Positions 16,244 through 25,496 are shown, counted from the stretch's first letter. The stretch is DNA of 64,000 nt from JAWXBG01 sp044375415 (GCA_044375415.1 JBILMS010000006.1:1-64000), one strand, 5' to 3'. Numbers and translations are program-made. Notes: a model not told the origin generated them from the sequence alone.

Positions 16244-17071
16244 ATGAGTAAGACTAGAGTATTATTCGTATCTCAGGAAATTGTCCCCTTCTCTGCAGAT
16301 TCTCCCAATAGCCTTTCAGCCCGTCAGATCCCACAGGCAGTTCATGAAAACGGTAAAGAAACCCGGATTTTCATGCCCCGTTATGGAAAGATCAACGAGC
16401 GCAGGCATCAGCTTCACGAGGTAATTCGCCTTTCGGGGATGAACCTAATCGTGAACGATACGGACCACCCTTTGATCATTAAAGTAGCCTCCATTCCGCA
16501 AATCAGATTGCAGGTTTATTTTATCGATAATGAGGAATATTTTCACAGAAAATCTTTCCACCACGACGAAAAAGGTAATTTTTTCCCAGATAACGACGAG
16601 AGAATGATCTTTTTTACCAAAGGAGTGCTTGAAACTGTGAAAAAATTGGGTTGGGCACCGGACATCATTCATTGTAATGGATGGTTCACCGCTTTGATGC
16701 CTCTTTATATCAAGCAATTGTATAAAAGAGATCCACACTTTGCCGACTCTAAAGTTGTTTTCTCGGTTTATGAAGATGCTTTCCAAGGAGACCTCGATGC
16801 AAAGATTTCAGAAAAGATTTCTTTTGACTCGATCGACAAATCGGCAACTCCCCTTTTAGAAAAACCTTCGTACGAAAACTTGATTAAAACTGCAGCCCAA
16901 TATTCGGATGCATTTATCGTTGGTCACGAAAGCGTAGACAAAAAGCTCGTTCAACATGTGGAAGGACTTGATATTCCGGTTCTGAAGCAATACGCGGAAG
17001 GAGATCCACTCACTGCAGTTGATGAATTCTTTGATGCCGTTGTTGAAGCTAAACCTGTTCTGGTAGGTTGA
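16244..17071 (+). CDS. Stand-alone GT5-type (glycogen/starch synthase N-domain) protein, probably inactive as a synthase
   Basis: A 275-residue protein equal to the N-terminal Rossmann half of glycogen synthase (GT5): VLFVSQEIVPFSADS, INERRHQLHEVIRLSGMNL, VYFIDNEEYF, DNDERMIFFTKGVLETV, and WAPDIIHCNGWFTALMPLYI are all recognisable family positions. The C-terminal GT-B domain (about 200 residues with the nucleotide-binding E-x7-E region) is absent. The ADP-glucose motif KTGGL is replaced by SPNSLSARQIP. It therefore probably does not make glycogen. It runs directly into a DUF4270 lipoprotein gene (7 bases) and then glmS, which suggests a role near amino-sugar or envelope metabolism. Databases often name such proteins glycogen synthase. 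Confidence 0.85.
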   Translation: MSKTRVLFVSQEIVPFSADSPNSLSARQIPQAVHENGKETRIFMPRYGKINERRHQLHEVIRLSGMNLIVNDTDHPLIIKVASIPQIRLQVYFIDNEEYFHRKSFHHDEKGNFFPDNDERMIFFTKGVLETVKKLGWAPDIIHCNGWFTALMPLYIKQLYKRDPHFADSKVVFSVYEDAFQGDLDAKISEKISFDSIDKSATPLLEKPSYENLIKTAAQYSDAFIVGHESVDKKLVQHVEGLDIPVLKQYAEGDPLTAVDEFFDAVVEAKPVLVG

Positions 17072-17078
17072 TTCAGAA

Positions 17079-18407
17079 ATGCAAATGATTAATACACCAT
17101 ATTACAGCCTCAAGAAATTGAGGCTTTTTTACTTGCCTGTTTTGGCCCTAGGTCTTTTTGCGTCATGCGAAAAACCGGAAAATTCTATCGGACTTGAACT
17201 TCAGGAAGGCGATGATATTCTCGGGTTTTTCAAGAGCGATTCGACAACGTTGAAAGTGAGCACGCTGATAGAAGACAGTCTGAAAACAGACGAACTCACC
17301 TCGGTGATGTTGGGAAACTACACCGATCCAGTCTTCGGAAAAACGCTAACATCGTTTTATACCCAGATAAAACTTTCCTCGTCGAACGTGGATTTTCCTT
17401 CGGTTTTTGAAGTAGACTCCGTGGTTCTTTCGCTAGTCTATAGCGGCAATTCATATGGAAGAACTACTCCTCAAGCATTTCAGGTATATGAGGTAACCGA
17501 AAATTTATACCCCGATAGCTCTTATTATACCAATCATGAAATAGCCATTGACGGTACTCGAGATTTGGTGAATGCGGTAGGGGCGATTCAGAAAATTAAT
17601 CAAACCAACTTTACAATTGTTGATGGAGATTCGCTTCAACCCCAACTCAGGATCCCGATGGACATCGACTTCGGAAATGAACTGATGATGGCGGACCCTG
17701 CGGTATTGGTTGACAATGTTACATTTCAAGAATACTTTAAAGGAATTTATGTTCGATCTATCTCCAATGATGGTGCTGTCATCAATTTTGATTTAGTTGA
17801 TTCGGACAGTAAAATGACTATTTATTATAGAGATCTCGAAGGAGAAAGTCCCGACACGTTGAGTTATGTATTCAATATTAATTCGGATTGCGCCCGTTTC
17901 TCAAAAGTGGAGCATGAATATGGGGGTACTCTCTTGAGCAACATAAAAACCACTGAATTGGATGGATCGGTGGAAGCCTATGTTCAGTCTGGTGGTGGTG
18001 TGAAAACACACATAAAGTTTCCGTTTTTAGAAGACTACAAAGATTTTGGAAACATTACCATCAACAAAGCCGAACTCTTTTTGCCAATTGTGGAGGCCGA
18101 TTTATCGAGGTATGCGCCACAGAGCACTCTCTTTTTGCTATACAAAAACGAAGAGGGTGATAACAATCTCTTGCCTGACCAAACCACCAGCGCTCACAGT
18201 ATCGGCGGCAATTACGATTCAACTAATCGGTATTACAGATTCAATATTACACGCTACATACAGCAAGTAATAAGCGGTGAAATAGCAAATACGGGAATTT
18301 ATGCCGTTAGCAATAGCGCCGGCGTGACAGTAAATCGCGTAGTACTTGCCGGTCCACTTTCACCTGATGGAAATGGAATGAAATTAGAACTTACCTTTAG
18401 CGAATAA
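17079..18407 (+). CDS. DUF4270 family lipoprotein
   Basis: A 442-residue exported lipoprotein; the lipobox is LFASC, with Cys at about residue 30. The second Met (17,085) is an equally good start. The mature part begins CEKPENSIGLELQEGDD, the usual opening of DUF4270 proteins of Bacteroidota, and continues as a beta-rich domain with YTDPVFGKTLTSFYTQI, conserved near the N-terminus of the family. It is placed between the GT5-like gene and glmS (32-base gap). Function unknown; location is probably the outer membrane or cell surface. Confidence 0.88.
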   Translation: MQMINTPYYSLKKLRLFYLPVLALGLFASCEKPENSIGLELQEGDDILGFFKSDSTTLKVSTLIEDSLKTDELTSVMLGNYTDPVFGKTLTSFYTQIKLSSSNVDFPSVFEVDSVVLSLVYSGNSYGRTTPQAFQVYEVTENLYPDSSYYTNHEIAIDGTRDLVNAVGAIQKINQTNFTIVDGDSLQPQLRIPMDIDFGNELMMADPAVLVDNVTFQEYFKGIYVRSISNDGAVINFDLVDSDSKMTIYYRDLEGESPDTLSYVFNINSDCARFSKVEHEYGGTLLSNIKTTELDGSVEAYVQSGGGVKTHIKFPFLEDYKDFGNITINKAELFLPIVEADLSRYAPQSTLFLLYKNEEGDNNLLPDQTTSAHSIGGNYDSTNRYYRFNITRYIQQVISGEIANTGIYAVSNSAGVTVNRVVLAGPLSPDGNGMKLELTFSE

Positions 18408-18439
18408 AGCAATTTTCTCTACCCAAAAAAGAAACAGAC

Positions 18440-20284
18440 ATGTGTGGAATTGTAGGTTACGTTGGAGATCAGGATGCATATCCTATCTTAATCAAGGGAC
18501 TAAAACGTCTTGAATACAGAGGATACGACAGTGCAGGAGTAGTAATGATTGATGGCGATAAATTTGAGCTGCACAAGTGCAAGGGCAAAGTTGCTGATCT
18601 GGAAGATGCTGTAAAAACGGCTGCACTAAAAGGCACGATCGGTATTGGTCACACGCGCTGGGCTACACACGGTGTGCCGAATGACGTAAATGCTCACCCA
18701 CACCTTTCGGGCAATGGCAATCTCGCCATTATTCATAATGGAATTATTGAGAATTATGCCACGCTTAAGGAAGAGTTGATTAATCGCGGACATAAGTTTG
18801 TGAGTGAAACTGATACGGAAGTCCTCATTCATTTTATTGAAGAAGTACAACAGAAGGAAAAGGTAGATCTGTTTGAGGCAGTTCGAATTGCCTTAGGTGA
18901 AGTTATCGGCGCCTATGCCATTGTTGTGATAGACAAAACCAACCCCGATCGTTTGATTGCTGCTAAAAAAAGCAGTCCATTGGTAATCGGAATTGGCTCG
19001 GAAGGTGATTTTTTCCTCGCATCCGATGCTACTCCTATAGTAGAGTACACTAAAAATGTTGTTTACCTCGAAGATGAGGAGTTGGCGCTATTGGATAAAA
19101 AGACGGGTTTGAAAATTGTGAATATTCACAATCAGCAAAAAACCCCGAGTATTCAAGCTTTGGAGATCAAGTTGGAAGCCATCGAAAAAGGCGGCTACGA
19201 TTCCTTCATGCTTAAAGAAATTTTCGAGCAACCCCGTTCTATTCGGGATTGCATCCGCGGTCGATTGAATTTGCAGCACGGTTTAATAAAGATGAGCGGT
19301 ATTGACGACAATGCCGATCGATGGATCAATGCAAAGCGAATTATTATAGTTGCTTGTGGTACTAGTTGGCATGCCGGCTTGGTAGCGGAGTACCTATTTG
19401 AAGATTTTGCCCGTGTACCGGTAGAAGTAGAATATGCGTCCGAATTCAGATATAGGAATCCGGTTTTGGACAAAGACGACATTGTTATTGCAATTTCACA
19501 ATCCGGTGAAACGGCCGATACGTTGGCTGCCATCCAATTGGCCAAAGAGCGGGGAGCATTCATTTTTGGAGTGTGCAACGTGGTAGGTTCAAGCATTTCG
19601 CGAGCAACTGACAGCGGAGCCTATACCCATGCCGGTCCGGAAATCGGGGTGGCTTCTACTAAAGCCTTTACGGCGCAAGTTACCGTGCTGTATCTCATAG
19701 CGTTAGCAGTGGCAAAAAAGAGAGGGTCTATACCTGCCGAACGTTTCAATAGGCTTATGGCAGAATTAAATGCCATGCCCGACAAGGTGGAAGAAGTGCT
19801 GAAAACCAATGCGATAGTGGAAACCATTGCTGAGATATTCAAGGATCACCGCAATGCTTTATATATGGGTCGCGGCTACAGTTTCCCCGTAGCATTGGAA
19901 GGCGCATTAAAATTGAAGGAAATATCCTACATCCACGCAGAGGGTTACCCTGCTGCGGAGATGAAACACGGTCCGATCGCTTTAATTGATGAGGAGATGC
20001 CTGTATTTGTAATTGCAACTCAGGGGCACTCGTATGAAAAGGTCGTAAGTAACATTCAGGAGGTAAAAGCCAGGAAGGGAAAAGTGACGGCCATCGTAAC
20101 TGCGGGTGATAAAGCTGTGCGCGGATTGGCCGATCATGTCATAGAAATCCCAAAAACGGACGATAGTTTGGTTCCGATCGCTTCGGTGATCCCTTTGCAA
20201 CTGCTTGCATATCATATAGCTGTGATGCGCGGATGCAATGTTGATCAGCCGCGTAACCTAGCGAAGTCCGTTACCGTTGAATAG
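18440..20284 (+). CDS. glmS: Glutamine-fructose-6-phosphate aminotransferase (isomerizing)
   Basis: A 614-residue enzyme making glucosamine-6-phosphate, the first step to UDP-GlcNAc for peptidoglycan and lipopolysaccharide. The N-terminal class II glutaminase domain begins MCGIVGYVG with the nucleophile Cys2 and contains GHTRWATHG. Two SIS sugar-isomerase domains follow (about 285-430 and 460-600), with SQSGETADTLAAI and EGYPAAEMKHGPIALI. It ends with the canonical PRNLAKSVTVE. Length is typical (E. coli 609). No ribozyme-like leader is seen. A terminator follows at 20,322. Confidence 0.97.
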   Translation: MCGIVGYVGDQDAYPILIKGLKRLEYRGYDSAGVVMIDGDKFELHKCKGKVADLEDAVKTAALKGTIGIGHTRWATHGVPNDVNAHPHLSGNGNLAIIHNGIIENYATLKEELINRGHKFVSETDTEVLIHFIEEVQQKEKVDLFEAVRIALGEVIGAYAIVVIDKTNPDRLIAAKKSSPLVIGIGSEGDFFLASDATPIVEYTKNVVYLEDEELALLDKKTGLKIVNIHNQQKTPSIQALEIKLEAIEKGGYDSFMLKEIFEQPRSIRDCIRGRLNLQHGLIKMSGIDDNADRWINAKRIIIVACGTSWHAGLVAEYLFEDFARVPVEVEYASEFRYRNPVLDKDDIVIAISQSGETADTLAAIQLAKERGAFIFGVCNVVGSSISRATDSGAYTHAGPEIGVASTKAFTAQVTVLYLIALAVAKKRGSIPAERFNRLMAELNAMPDKVEEVLKTNAIVETIAEIFKDHRNALYMGRGYSFPVALEGALKLKEISYIHAEGYPAAEMKHGPIALIDEEMPVFVIATQGHSYEKVVSNIQEVKARKGKVTAIVTAGDKAVRGLADHVIEIPKTDDSLVPIASVIPLQLLAYHIAVMRGCNVDQPRNLAKSVTVE

Positions 20285-20321
20285 CCCGAATTGCCGGAAC
20301 ATTATTAACAATCCCTGTTTG

Positions 20322-20346
20322 AAATAAGGTAAAGACCTTATTTTTT
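20322..20346 (+). terminator. Intrinsic terminator after glmS
   Basis: aaataaggt-aaag-accttattt with a run of Ts to 20,346; a 9-bp stem and 4-base loop, 38 bases after the glmS stop. Confidence 0.75.
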
Positions 20347-20400
20347 ATGGGGTAATTTTTTTGGAAACTTGCAGGCACTATAACCCAAATCTCAACATTT

Positions 20401-21096
20401 ATGAAAAAAACGATTTTGTTTATTGCATGTGCACTTATGACCATGACTGGCGTATTTGCTCAAAAACAAACCGGCGGCGAGAAGAATCTCGAAGTTGCGT
20501 TTGCGCCACTTGGAGGTAATCCAGTATCCATGTCAGGTATCCGTCTTCGTTTGTTCAACAGCGAAGCGAGCGCTATCCGCATTGGTCTTTTCCTCGGTGG
20601 TTCTACTACTAAAGATGTAACTGCTCAACCAGAAGAATCAGGTGATCCAGATCAGCCAGAATTGTACTCTACCAGCAAGAGCATGGATATTAGTCTCCGC
20701 CCAGGATACGAGAAGCACTTTGCCGGAACAGATCGTCTGTCTCCATACGTAGGTGCTGAACTTGCTTTGACTTTACACAGTGAGTCTACAGAAGATGAGA
20801 CCTGGACACAGATCAATGCTGACGGTGACACCGGAGTAGCTACAACAACTACTAAGGATGGGTCTACAACATTCGGCCTAAATATTTTGGCAGGAACTGA
20901 CTTCTATTTCGCAGATAATATCTATCTTGGTGCGGAATTAGGATTTGGCTTCCAGACTACTAGCAACAAAGATACTGAGACTACTATCGCAGGTATCGAT
21001 GATTCTGAGGATCCAGATCCACTAATCAACGGTAGCAACAGTGCCTGGGGACCAAACGTTCAGGGTACGCTCCGTCTTGGATGGTTATTTAACTAA
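20401..21096 (+). CDS. Putative outer-membrane beta-barrel protein
   Basis: A 231-residue protein with a signal peptide (MKKTILFIACALMTMTGVFAQ). The mature part alternates polar and hydrophobic residues with aromatic girdle positions, as in small OmpW/OmpA-like barrels (RLFNSEASAIRIGLFLGG; ISLRPGYEKHFAGTDRLSPY; FYFADNIYLGAELGFGFQTT; QGTLRLGWLF), and ends near a hydrophobic residue as barrels do. Loops are Asp/Glu/Thr-rich. It is followed after 5 bases by an acidic lipoprotein gene, so the two are probably expressed together. No specific family is assigned. Confidence 0.78.
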   Translation: MKKTILFIACALMTMTGVFAQKQTGGEKNLEVAFAPLGGNPVSMSGIRLRLFNSEASAIRIGLFLGGSTTKDVTAQPEESGDPDQPELYSTSKSMDISLRPGYEKHFAGTDRLSPYVGAELALTLHSESTEDETWTQINADGDTGVATTTTKDGSTTFGLNILAGTDFYFADNIYLGAELGFGFQTTSNKDTETTIAGIDDSEDPDPLINGSNSAWGPNVQGTLRLGWLFN

Positions 21097-21101
21097 TAGT
21101 C

Positions 21102-21998
21102 ATGATACTTAAAACCTTTCCTTACAAATCGATCCTCGCGATCGGTGGTGCAGCCTTCCTTCTGAGCGGATGTCAGAAAGATCTTACTAACGGTGATGGC
21201 ACTTTTGGACCACAACCTGAGAAGAAGATCACTCTGAACGATGTTCAGGAAAGAAAACTGCAAGACATGATCACCCGTGTGCCTAAAGTAGCTTACTACG
21301 ACGAGGCCAACAACCGTTTGATCAACCTCAACGTTCAAAACAGAGATTGGAGTTTTACCAATCCTCCTGAAGGTTGGCAGTTTGATGATCCGGATGATAA
21401 CGGCGTGATTTTCGTCGAAGACATCGACGGTGGTACTATCGTGTTCTCCGGTACTGCCGGAGCAAACACCGGTGGTGGCTCTGTTGTTGCCGGAAACACT
21501 GCCCTTGACATCGATGTAGCTATCTGTTTGTCTGCTCAACAAGTAGGCGAAGACGGTGGTTTCGTTGATCTCTTTGACACTGGTTTCGGATTCGCCGAAT
21601 TTGCTGTTGTAATCGGTATTGCCGGTGATTTCGAAGAACTCGCCAATGCAGATACTGAGTCTGAAGACTTCAATCCTTTCGAATTTTTCCATGGTTTCGC
21701 TGAATACTTCGTCATCGCTGACGAAATAGGCGGTAGCCACGAAGTATTTGACTGGATGGATGCTGAAGAAGGTGGAGATGACTATGATGATATGGCTGCT
21801 GCCTTTCTCATGGACTTCCAAAACTTTGCTCTTTACTTCTCTGTTGATGGCGACATCAACGTAAGCGGTGGACAGATGAGCTTTAATGGTCATTACTTGG
21901 CAATTGAAGATCTCTTCCTAGATTACTTAGAAGGTGATGACGGTTCAGATCCGGAAGTATCAATAGTTTCCGGTTTCGGAACTATGGGATGTAATTAA
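21102..21998 (+). CDS. Hypothetical acidic lipoprotein
   Basis: A 298-residue protein with a lipobox (FLLSGC, Cys at about residue 24). The mature part is strongly acidic (repeated DPDDNG, EDIDGG, ADTESEDF, DAEEGGDDYDDM) and has no recognised domain. It starts 5 bases after the stop of the beta-barrel gene. The acidic surface may bind divalent metals, but this is a guess. The opposite strand is open for 266 codons over almost the whole gene; the sense reading is preferred because it has the signal peptide, the operon spacing and the terminator. Confidence 0.75.
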   Translation: MILKTFPYKSILAIGGAAFLLSGCQKDLTNGDGTFGPQPEKKITLNDVQERKLQDMITRVPKVAYYDEANNRLINLNVQNRDWSFTNPPEGWQFDDPDDNGVIFVEDIDGGTIVFSGTAGANTGGGSVVAGNTALDIDVAICLSAQQVGEDGGFVDLFDTGFGFAEFAVVIGIAGDFEELANADTESEDFNPFEFFHGFAEYFVIADEIGGSHEVFDWMDAEEGGDDYDDMAAAFLMDFQNFALYFSVDGDINVSGGQMSFNGHYLAIEDLFLDYLEGDDGSDPEVSIVSGFGTMGCN

Positions 21999-22017
21999 AA
22001 AAATCTCTTTCGAAATA

Positions 22018-22050
22018 ATAAAAACCCCGGCTTGTCCGGGTTTTTTTTAT
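22018..22050 (+). terminator. Intrinsic terminator after the acidic lipoprotein
   Basis: aaaaaccccgg-cttgt-ccgggttttttttatt: GC-rich stem with an A-tract before and a long T-run after, about 20 bases past the stop at 21,998. Confidence 0.85.
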
Positions 22051-22179
22051 TGTATTAAGAATTAAGTATTATGTATTAAGATAGTTCTCGTTGGTAGAAA
22101 TGTGTTCGGCTGCAAGGACATGATGGGGGGGTGAATTATGAATGATGAATTATAAATTATAAATGGACGTTTCTCTTAG

Positions 22180-22360
22180 ACGTTCTGTCTCCAGCTTTGT
22201 GCACTCCGTTCGTTTACGAACGACCCCTTAAAAAATATTTCTTTGCGTTCCTTTGCGCTATACTTTATTGCCTTTGTGGTAAAAAGCCCTAAACCTCAAT
22301 CGGAGAAAGACTAGAAAGGGAAAGGGCAACGGAAAGGGAAAGGGTGGCTTTCGTTATCGG
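22180..22360 (+). repeat. Dispersed repeat family B, copy 3
   Basis: Same order of elements as at 331-655: ctccagctttgtgc, the hairpin cgttcgt-tt-acgaacg (22,207-22,222), ccccttaaa, cctttgtggtaaaaag, then aaagggaaagggcaacgg units. The last stem pair differs from the other copies on both sides (C-G to T-A), so base pairing is kept. Confidence 0.8.
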
Positions 22361-22381
22361 TAACCATTACTTCCAACGGAC

Positions 22382-22412
22382 CTCGGCCCCTCGGCTTCGC
22401 TCGGGGACCGGA
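22382..22412 (-). repeat. Short GC-rich dispersed repeat, second copy
   Basis: Reverse complement of the element at about 3,668-3,698, with one base different in the centre. Confidence 0.65.
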
Positions 22413-22459
22413 ATTCGATTAAGAGCAGTATTAAACCTCGGCTCCGCTCGGTTTGACCT

Positions 22460-22610
22460 ACATCTTTGTACCCTCTGCACGCTTGCGAATGATCCATTAT
22501 CAAAATTTCTTCGATGCCTTTGTGTATTTCTTTGTTGCCTCTGTGGTAAAAAGTCCTGCTCATCAACCGGAGAAAAAGGGAAAGGGCAACGGAAAGAGAA
22601 AGGGTGGAAT
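22460..22610 (+). repeat. Dispersed repeat family B, copy 4 (degenerate)
   Basis: Keeps cctctgtggtaaaaag, tttgtgtatttctttg and the purine-rich aaagggcaacgg tail. The hairpin is worn down to cgc-tt-gcg. It is the most divergent of the four copies. Confidence 0.7.
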
Positions 22611-22639
22611 GCGCTTTACTTAAACTGACTGCACACGAT

Positions 22640-23560
22640 CTAACTCATCGTACCCGTAACCCCCGGCTTATCTACTAATGACGCACTTTTCTTTCGATAT
22701 TTTAGCCATGCATCGAGGAAGACACTTACCACGATTATAATGAGTCCGAGGTAAAATTCCGACGACATAATTTCGCTTTCGCCATAGATCCAAAGAGCGA
22801 ATGCGATGGTGTAAATAGGTTCCATATTTACCGCTACGGCACAAGTGAAGGGAGATAATTCTTTCATTACTTCGATACCTATCACATACGCCACTCCCGT
22901 TGCCAATGCTCCGAGTATGATGATGTACAATACATCCATGGATGAAATAGAATACAAGACACCGGGATTGCCATAAAAAAGCATGACGACACTTATGCCT
23001 AGAAAAGCAGCGACCATTTCGTAAAACGCAATTTGAGTCGGTGGATGTTTCTCCACCAGTTTAGAATTAAACGTGGAGAACAAAGCCGCAAAAAAAGCCG
23101 CGCCCAGGGAAAGAAGTATTCCCAAGGTTTTATCACTCTCAAATTTTAGCATTATTCCAACTCCGATAAAGAGAGCCACACCTAAAAACAATTCATAAGG
23201 TCGAAACTTTTCTTTCCGAATCACGGGACTTACGATGGCCACAAAAAAAGAGGAGGTAGATAAAACGGCTAAGGCTATCGACAGATTGGAGGCTTTTATA
23301 CTTCCAAAAAAACAGATCCAATGAAGTGCGGTGAGTAAACCAACGCCCATCATTTTTAAAGTCTCTCGAAAAGGAATCACTTGCTTTTTCCTTGAGATTC
23401 CAATAAAAAGGCCCAAAGTAAGAGCTGCCACTAGACACCTCCACCACACCAAAGGCACAGACTCCAGATGTATTTCCTTTCCTAAAATTCCCGTAAATCC
23501 CCAGATAAACACGATCACGTGCATCAGGATAAGATTTCTATACTTTCCCATGGTGTTCAT
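22640..23560 (-). CDS. EamA/DMT superfamily transporter
   Basis: A 306-residue inner-membrane protein with about ten hydrophobic helices arranged as two EamA repeats (about residues 1-140 and 150-290). Typical positions are HVIVFIWGFTGILGKEI and VPLVWWRCLVAALTLGL in the first repeat, and EPIYTIAFALWIYGES in the second. This family exports metabolites or amino acids; the substrate cannot be told. The start overlaps the DUF502 gene by about 20 bases (23,551 is an alternative), which suggests coupling in the operon running from the PurF-like gene. Confidence 0.88.
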   Translation of the reverse strand: MNTMGKYRNLILMHVIVFIWGFTGILGKEIHLESVPLVWWRCLVAALTLGLFIGISRKKQVIPFRETLKMMGVGLLTALHWICFFGSIKASNLSIALAVLSTSSFFVAIVSPVIRKEKFRPYELFLGVALFIGVGIMLKFESDKTLGILLSLGAAFFAALFSTFNSKLVEKHPPTQIAFYEMVAAFLGISVVMLFYGNPGVLYSISSMDVLYIIILGALATGVAYVIGIEVMKELSPFTCAVAVNMEPIYTIAFALWIYGESEIMSSEFYLGLIIIVVSVFLDAWLKYRKKSASLVDKPGVTGTMS

Positions 23561-24164
23561 CGTGATCAATCTCAACAACACCTCCGGAGATTACGTATTT
23601 CATTACATCCACGGCGTTCTTATCAATTAGAATCACATTTTTTTTCGGCACAATAATAAGATGCCCCGAAATACTATAACTCATTGGCATATACACCGCC
23701 ACTTTTTCGTTCGAAATTTTACCCAGATCACTTAAGTCTTCATCGGTAATAAATCCAATTACCTCCACATCCATTTCTGAAGACAATTTCACGAGAACGG
23801 GGCGATCAAATCTTTTTTTAGATCCAACAAAAGCACCCAGCACTTCGGTCATACTCTTATAAACCGTTTTGATAAGAGGTATCCTATCCAGAAGTTTTTC
23901 CAATCGTCTTCTGATCGGTTCATTAATAAACTTTGTGCCCGCCCATCCAAGTACGATTAATAATAGAAGTAAAAAAACTATACCAACTCCCGGGTATTCT
24001 CTTTCACCAGGAATAAGGTTGTCGAGAAAAATAAATATGTTGTAAATAACATAACATGTCACCGCCACAGGAACGGCTATGAGCAATCCATTTAGGACAT
24101 AGTTGACGATTCGTCGGGCAAACGACTTTCGAACCTTTCGCGAATAATCTCCAAGATTAGACAT
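23538..24164 (-). CDS. DUF502 family membrane protein
   Basis: A 208-residue protein from the ATG at 24,164 (MSNLGDYSRKV). This start is preferred because it leaves 14 bases after the upstream symporter stop. Two membrane helices lie at about residues 21-45 and 62-82. The family-typical conserved segment follows (RIPLIKTVYKSMTEVLGAF), and then a soluble beta-rich tail with VYMPMSYSISGHLIIVPKKNV, a close match to the DUF502 C-terminal region. Function unknown. Confidence 0.87.
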   Translation of the reverse strand: MSNLGDYSRKVRKSFARRIVNYVLNGLLIAVPVAVTCYVIYNIFIFLDNLIPGEREYPGVGIVFLLLLLIVLGWAGTKFINEPIRRRLEKLLDRIPLIKTVYKSMTEVLGAFVGSKKRFDRPVLVKLSSEMDVEVIGFITDEDLSDLGKISNEKVAVYMPMSYSISGHLIIVPKKNVILIDKNAVDVMKYVISGGVVEIDHDEHHGKV

Positions 24165-24178
24165 CGTTTTTTTACGTA

Positions 24179-25426
24179 TTAATGGTCCATTGCTTTTTCC
24201 CACTTGCTCACTGCAACGGTTGCTACAGCATTTCCAACTACGTTGGTGGCACTTCGTCCCATATCCAGCAATTGATCTATTCCGAGCAGCAACAACAAAC
24301 CCTCTTCAGGAATATCAAATGTGGCGAGCGTTCCGGCTATTACCACCAATGAAGCTCTTGGAACACCGGCAATTCCCTTGCTGGTTAGCATCAAAATAAG
24401 TAACATAGAAATCTGCACCCCGATGGGCATATCAATGCCATAACTCTGAGCGATAAAAATCGAGGCGAAAGTCATATACATCATTGAGCCATCGAGATTA
24501 AAAGAATAACCGAGGGGCAAAACAAAACCTACGATTTTATCCTTGCAACCAAATCTCTCGAGTTCTTCCATTGTCTTTGGAAGAGCTGCCTCGCTTGAGG
24601 CTGTAGAGAATGCAATCAAGAGAGGTTCTTTTATTCTTGAAATAAGCGTAAGAACTCGCCTTCTGACCAAGAAAAAACCTGCGAGCAATAAGACGATCCA
24701 AAGTAATAAGAGAGCTGCGTAAAATTCGCTGATGAACAATCCGTAGGTAGCTAATATTCCAATGCCTTGCTTGGCTATTACGGCGGCCATAGCGGCGAAT
24801 ACAGCTATAGGCGCGAGATTCATCACAAAAGAAGTTACCTTGAGCATCACATGCGAGACGCTATCCATAAATTCAATGACCGGCTTTCCCTTCTCTCCAA
24901 TAGCCGCTACCGCAGTACCGAAGAAAAGTGAGAAGACCACGATTTGTAGAAGTTCGTTGTGAGCCATTGCATCGATGATACTGGAGGGAAAGACATGTTC
25001 TAAAAAACCCTTTACGGTCATACTTATGCCTTCAAGTCCTGTTTCAGCGCCGGTTTCAGGAAGAGGTAAATTCATCATTTTACCCGGCTGCCACCAATTA
25101 ACTAACACTAAGCCCAGAAAAAGAGATACGAAAGAAGCGGACATAAACCACAACATCGTCTTCCCTCCTATTCGTCCAACGGTTTTAAGATCTCCTAATT
25201 TACTTATCCCTACAACCAAAGTAGAAATAACCAAGGGTGCAATAATCATTTTAATAAGGCGGAGAAAAACCATTGAGATATTGGATATCCCATCCGAGAA
25301 GCCTTTCACGGCCGTGGCATCTGTGACACCATCCACTGTGTTGTAGTTTCTAACCAGCGCACCACACACACCTCCCAGAATCATGGAGACAATGATAAAT
25401 AACGTAAGCTTATTGGATTTGGTCAT
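24179..25426 (-). CDS. Dicarboxylate/amino acid:cation symporter (DAACS family)
   Basis: A 415-residue membrane transporter of the GltP/DctA/SLC1 fold. The start at 25,426 (MTKSNKLTLF) is preferred over 25,453. Recognisable family elements are the Ser-rich re-entrant tip of HP1 (LIAFSTASSEAALPKTMEEL), the TM7 substrate/Na+ motif GYSFNLDGSMMYMTFASIFI, and HP2 (TSKGIAGVPRASLVVIAGTL). The substrate is probably glutamate/aspartate or C4-dicarboxylates, which cannot be separated by eye. It lies 70 bases after the PurF-like gene on the same strand. Confidence 0.93.
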   Translation of the reverse strand: MTKSNKLTLFIIVSMILGGVCGALVRNYNTVDGVTDATAVKGFSDGISNISMVFLRLIKMIIAPLVISTLVVGISKLGDLKTVGRIGGKTMLWFMSASFVSLFLGLVLVNWWQPGKMMNLPLPETGAETGLEGISMTVKGFLEHVFPSSIIDAMAHNELLQIVVFSLFFGTAVAAIGEKGKPVIEFMDSVSHVMLKVTSFVMNLAPIAVFAAMAAVIAKQGIGILATYGLFISEFYAALLLLWIVLLLAGFFLVRRRVLTLISRIKEPLLIAFSTASSEAALPKTMEELERFGCKDKIVGFVLPLGYSFNLDGSMMYMTFASIFIAQSYGIDMPIGVQISMLLILMLTSKGIAGVPRASLVVIAGTLATFDIPEEGLLLLLGIDQLLDMGRSATNVVGNAVATVAVSKWEKAMDH

Positions 25427-25496
25427 AGAGCAAAATGGAATAGTTGGCCGCAAGATAACTCAGGTGGCGGAGCTAGATCAATTCAAAATCTATAAC

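Larger units (their letters stand above)
22051..22639. other. Gene-free repeat cluster
   Basis: No gene is supported. The region holds simple AT-rich repeats (attaagtattatgtattaag near 22,062; aattataaattataaat near 22,148), two copies of repeat family B and one copy of the short GC-rich repeat. The short ORFs here correspond to repeat sequence. Confidence 0.75.

Noticed and set aside
18408..18439. glmS ribozyme/riboswitch upstream of glmS
   Set aside because: The gap is only 32 bases, too short for the ribozyme, and that element is typical of Firmicutes.
21093..21893. A 266-codon open frame on the minus strand, antisense to the acidic lipoprotein
   Set aside because: The plus-strand frame has a signal peptide and lipobox, tight spacing to the upstream gene and a terminator; the antisense frame has none and is explained by codon bias.
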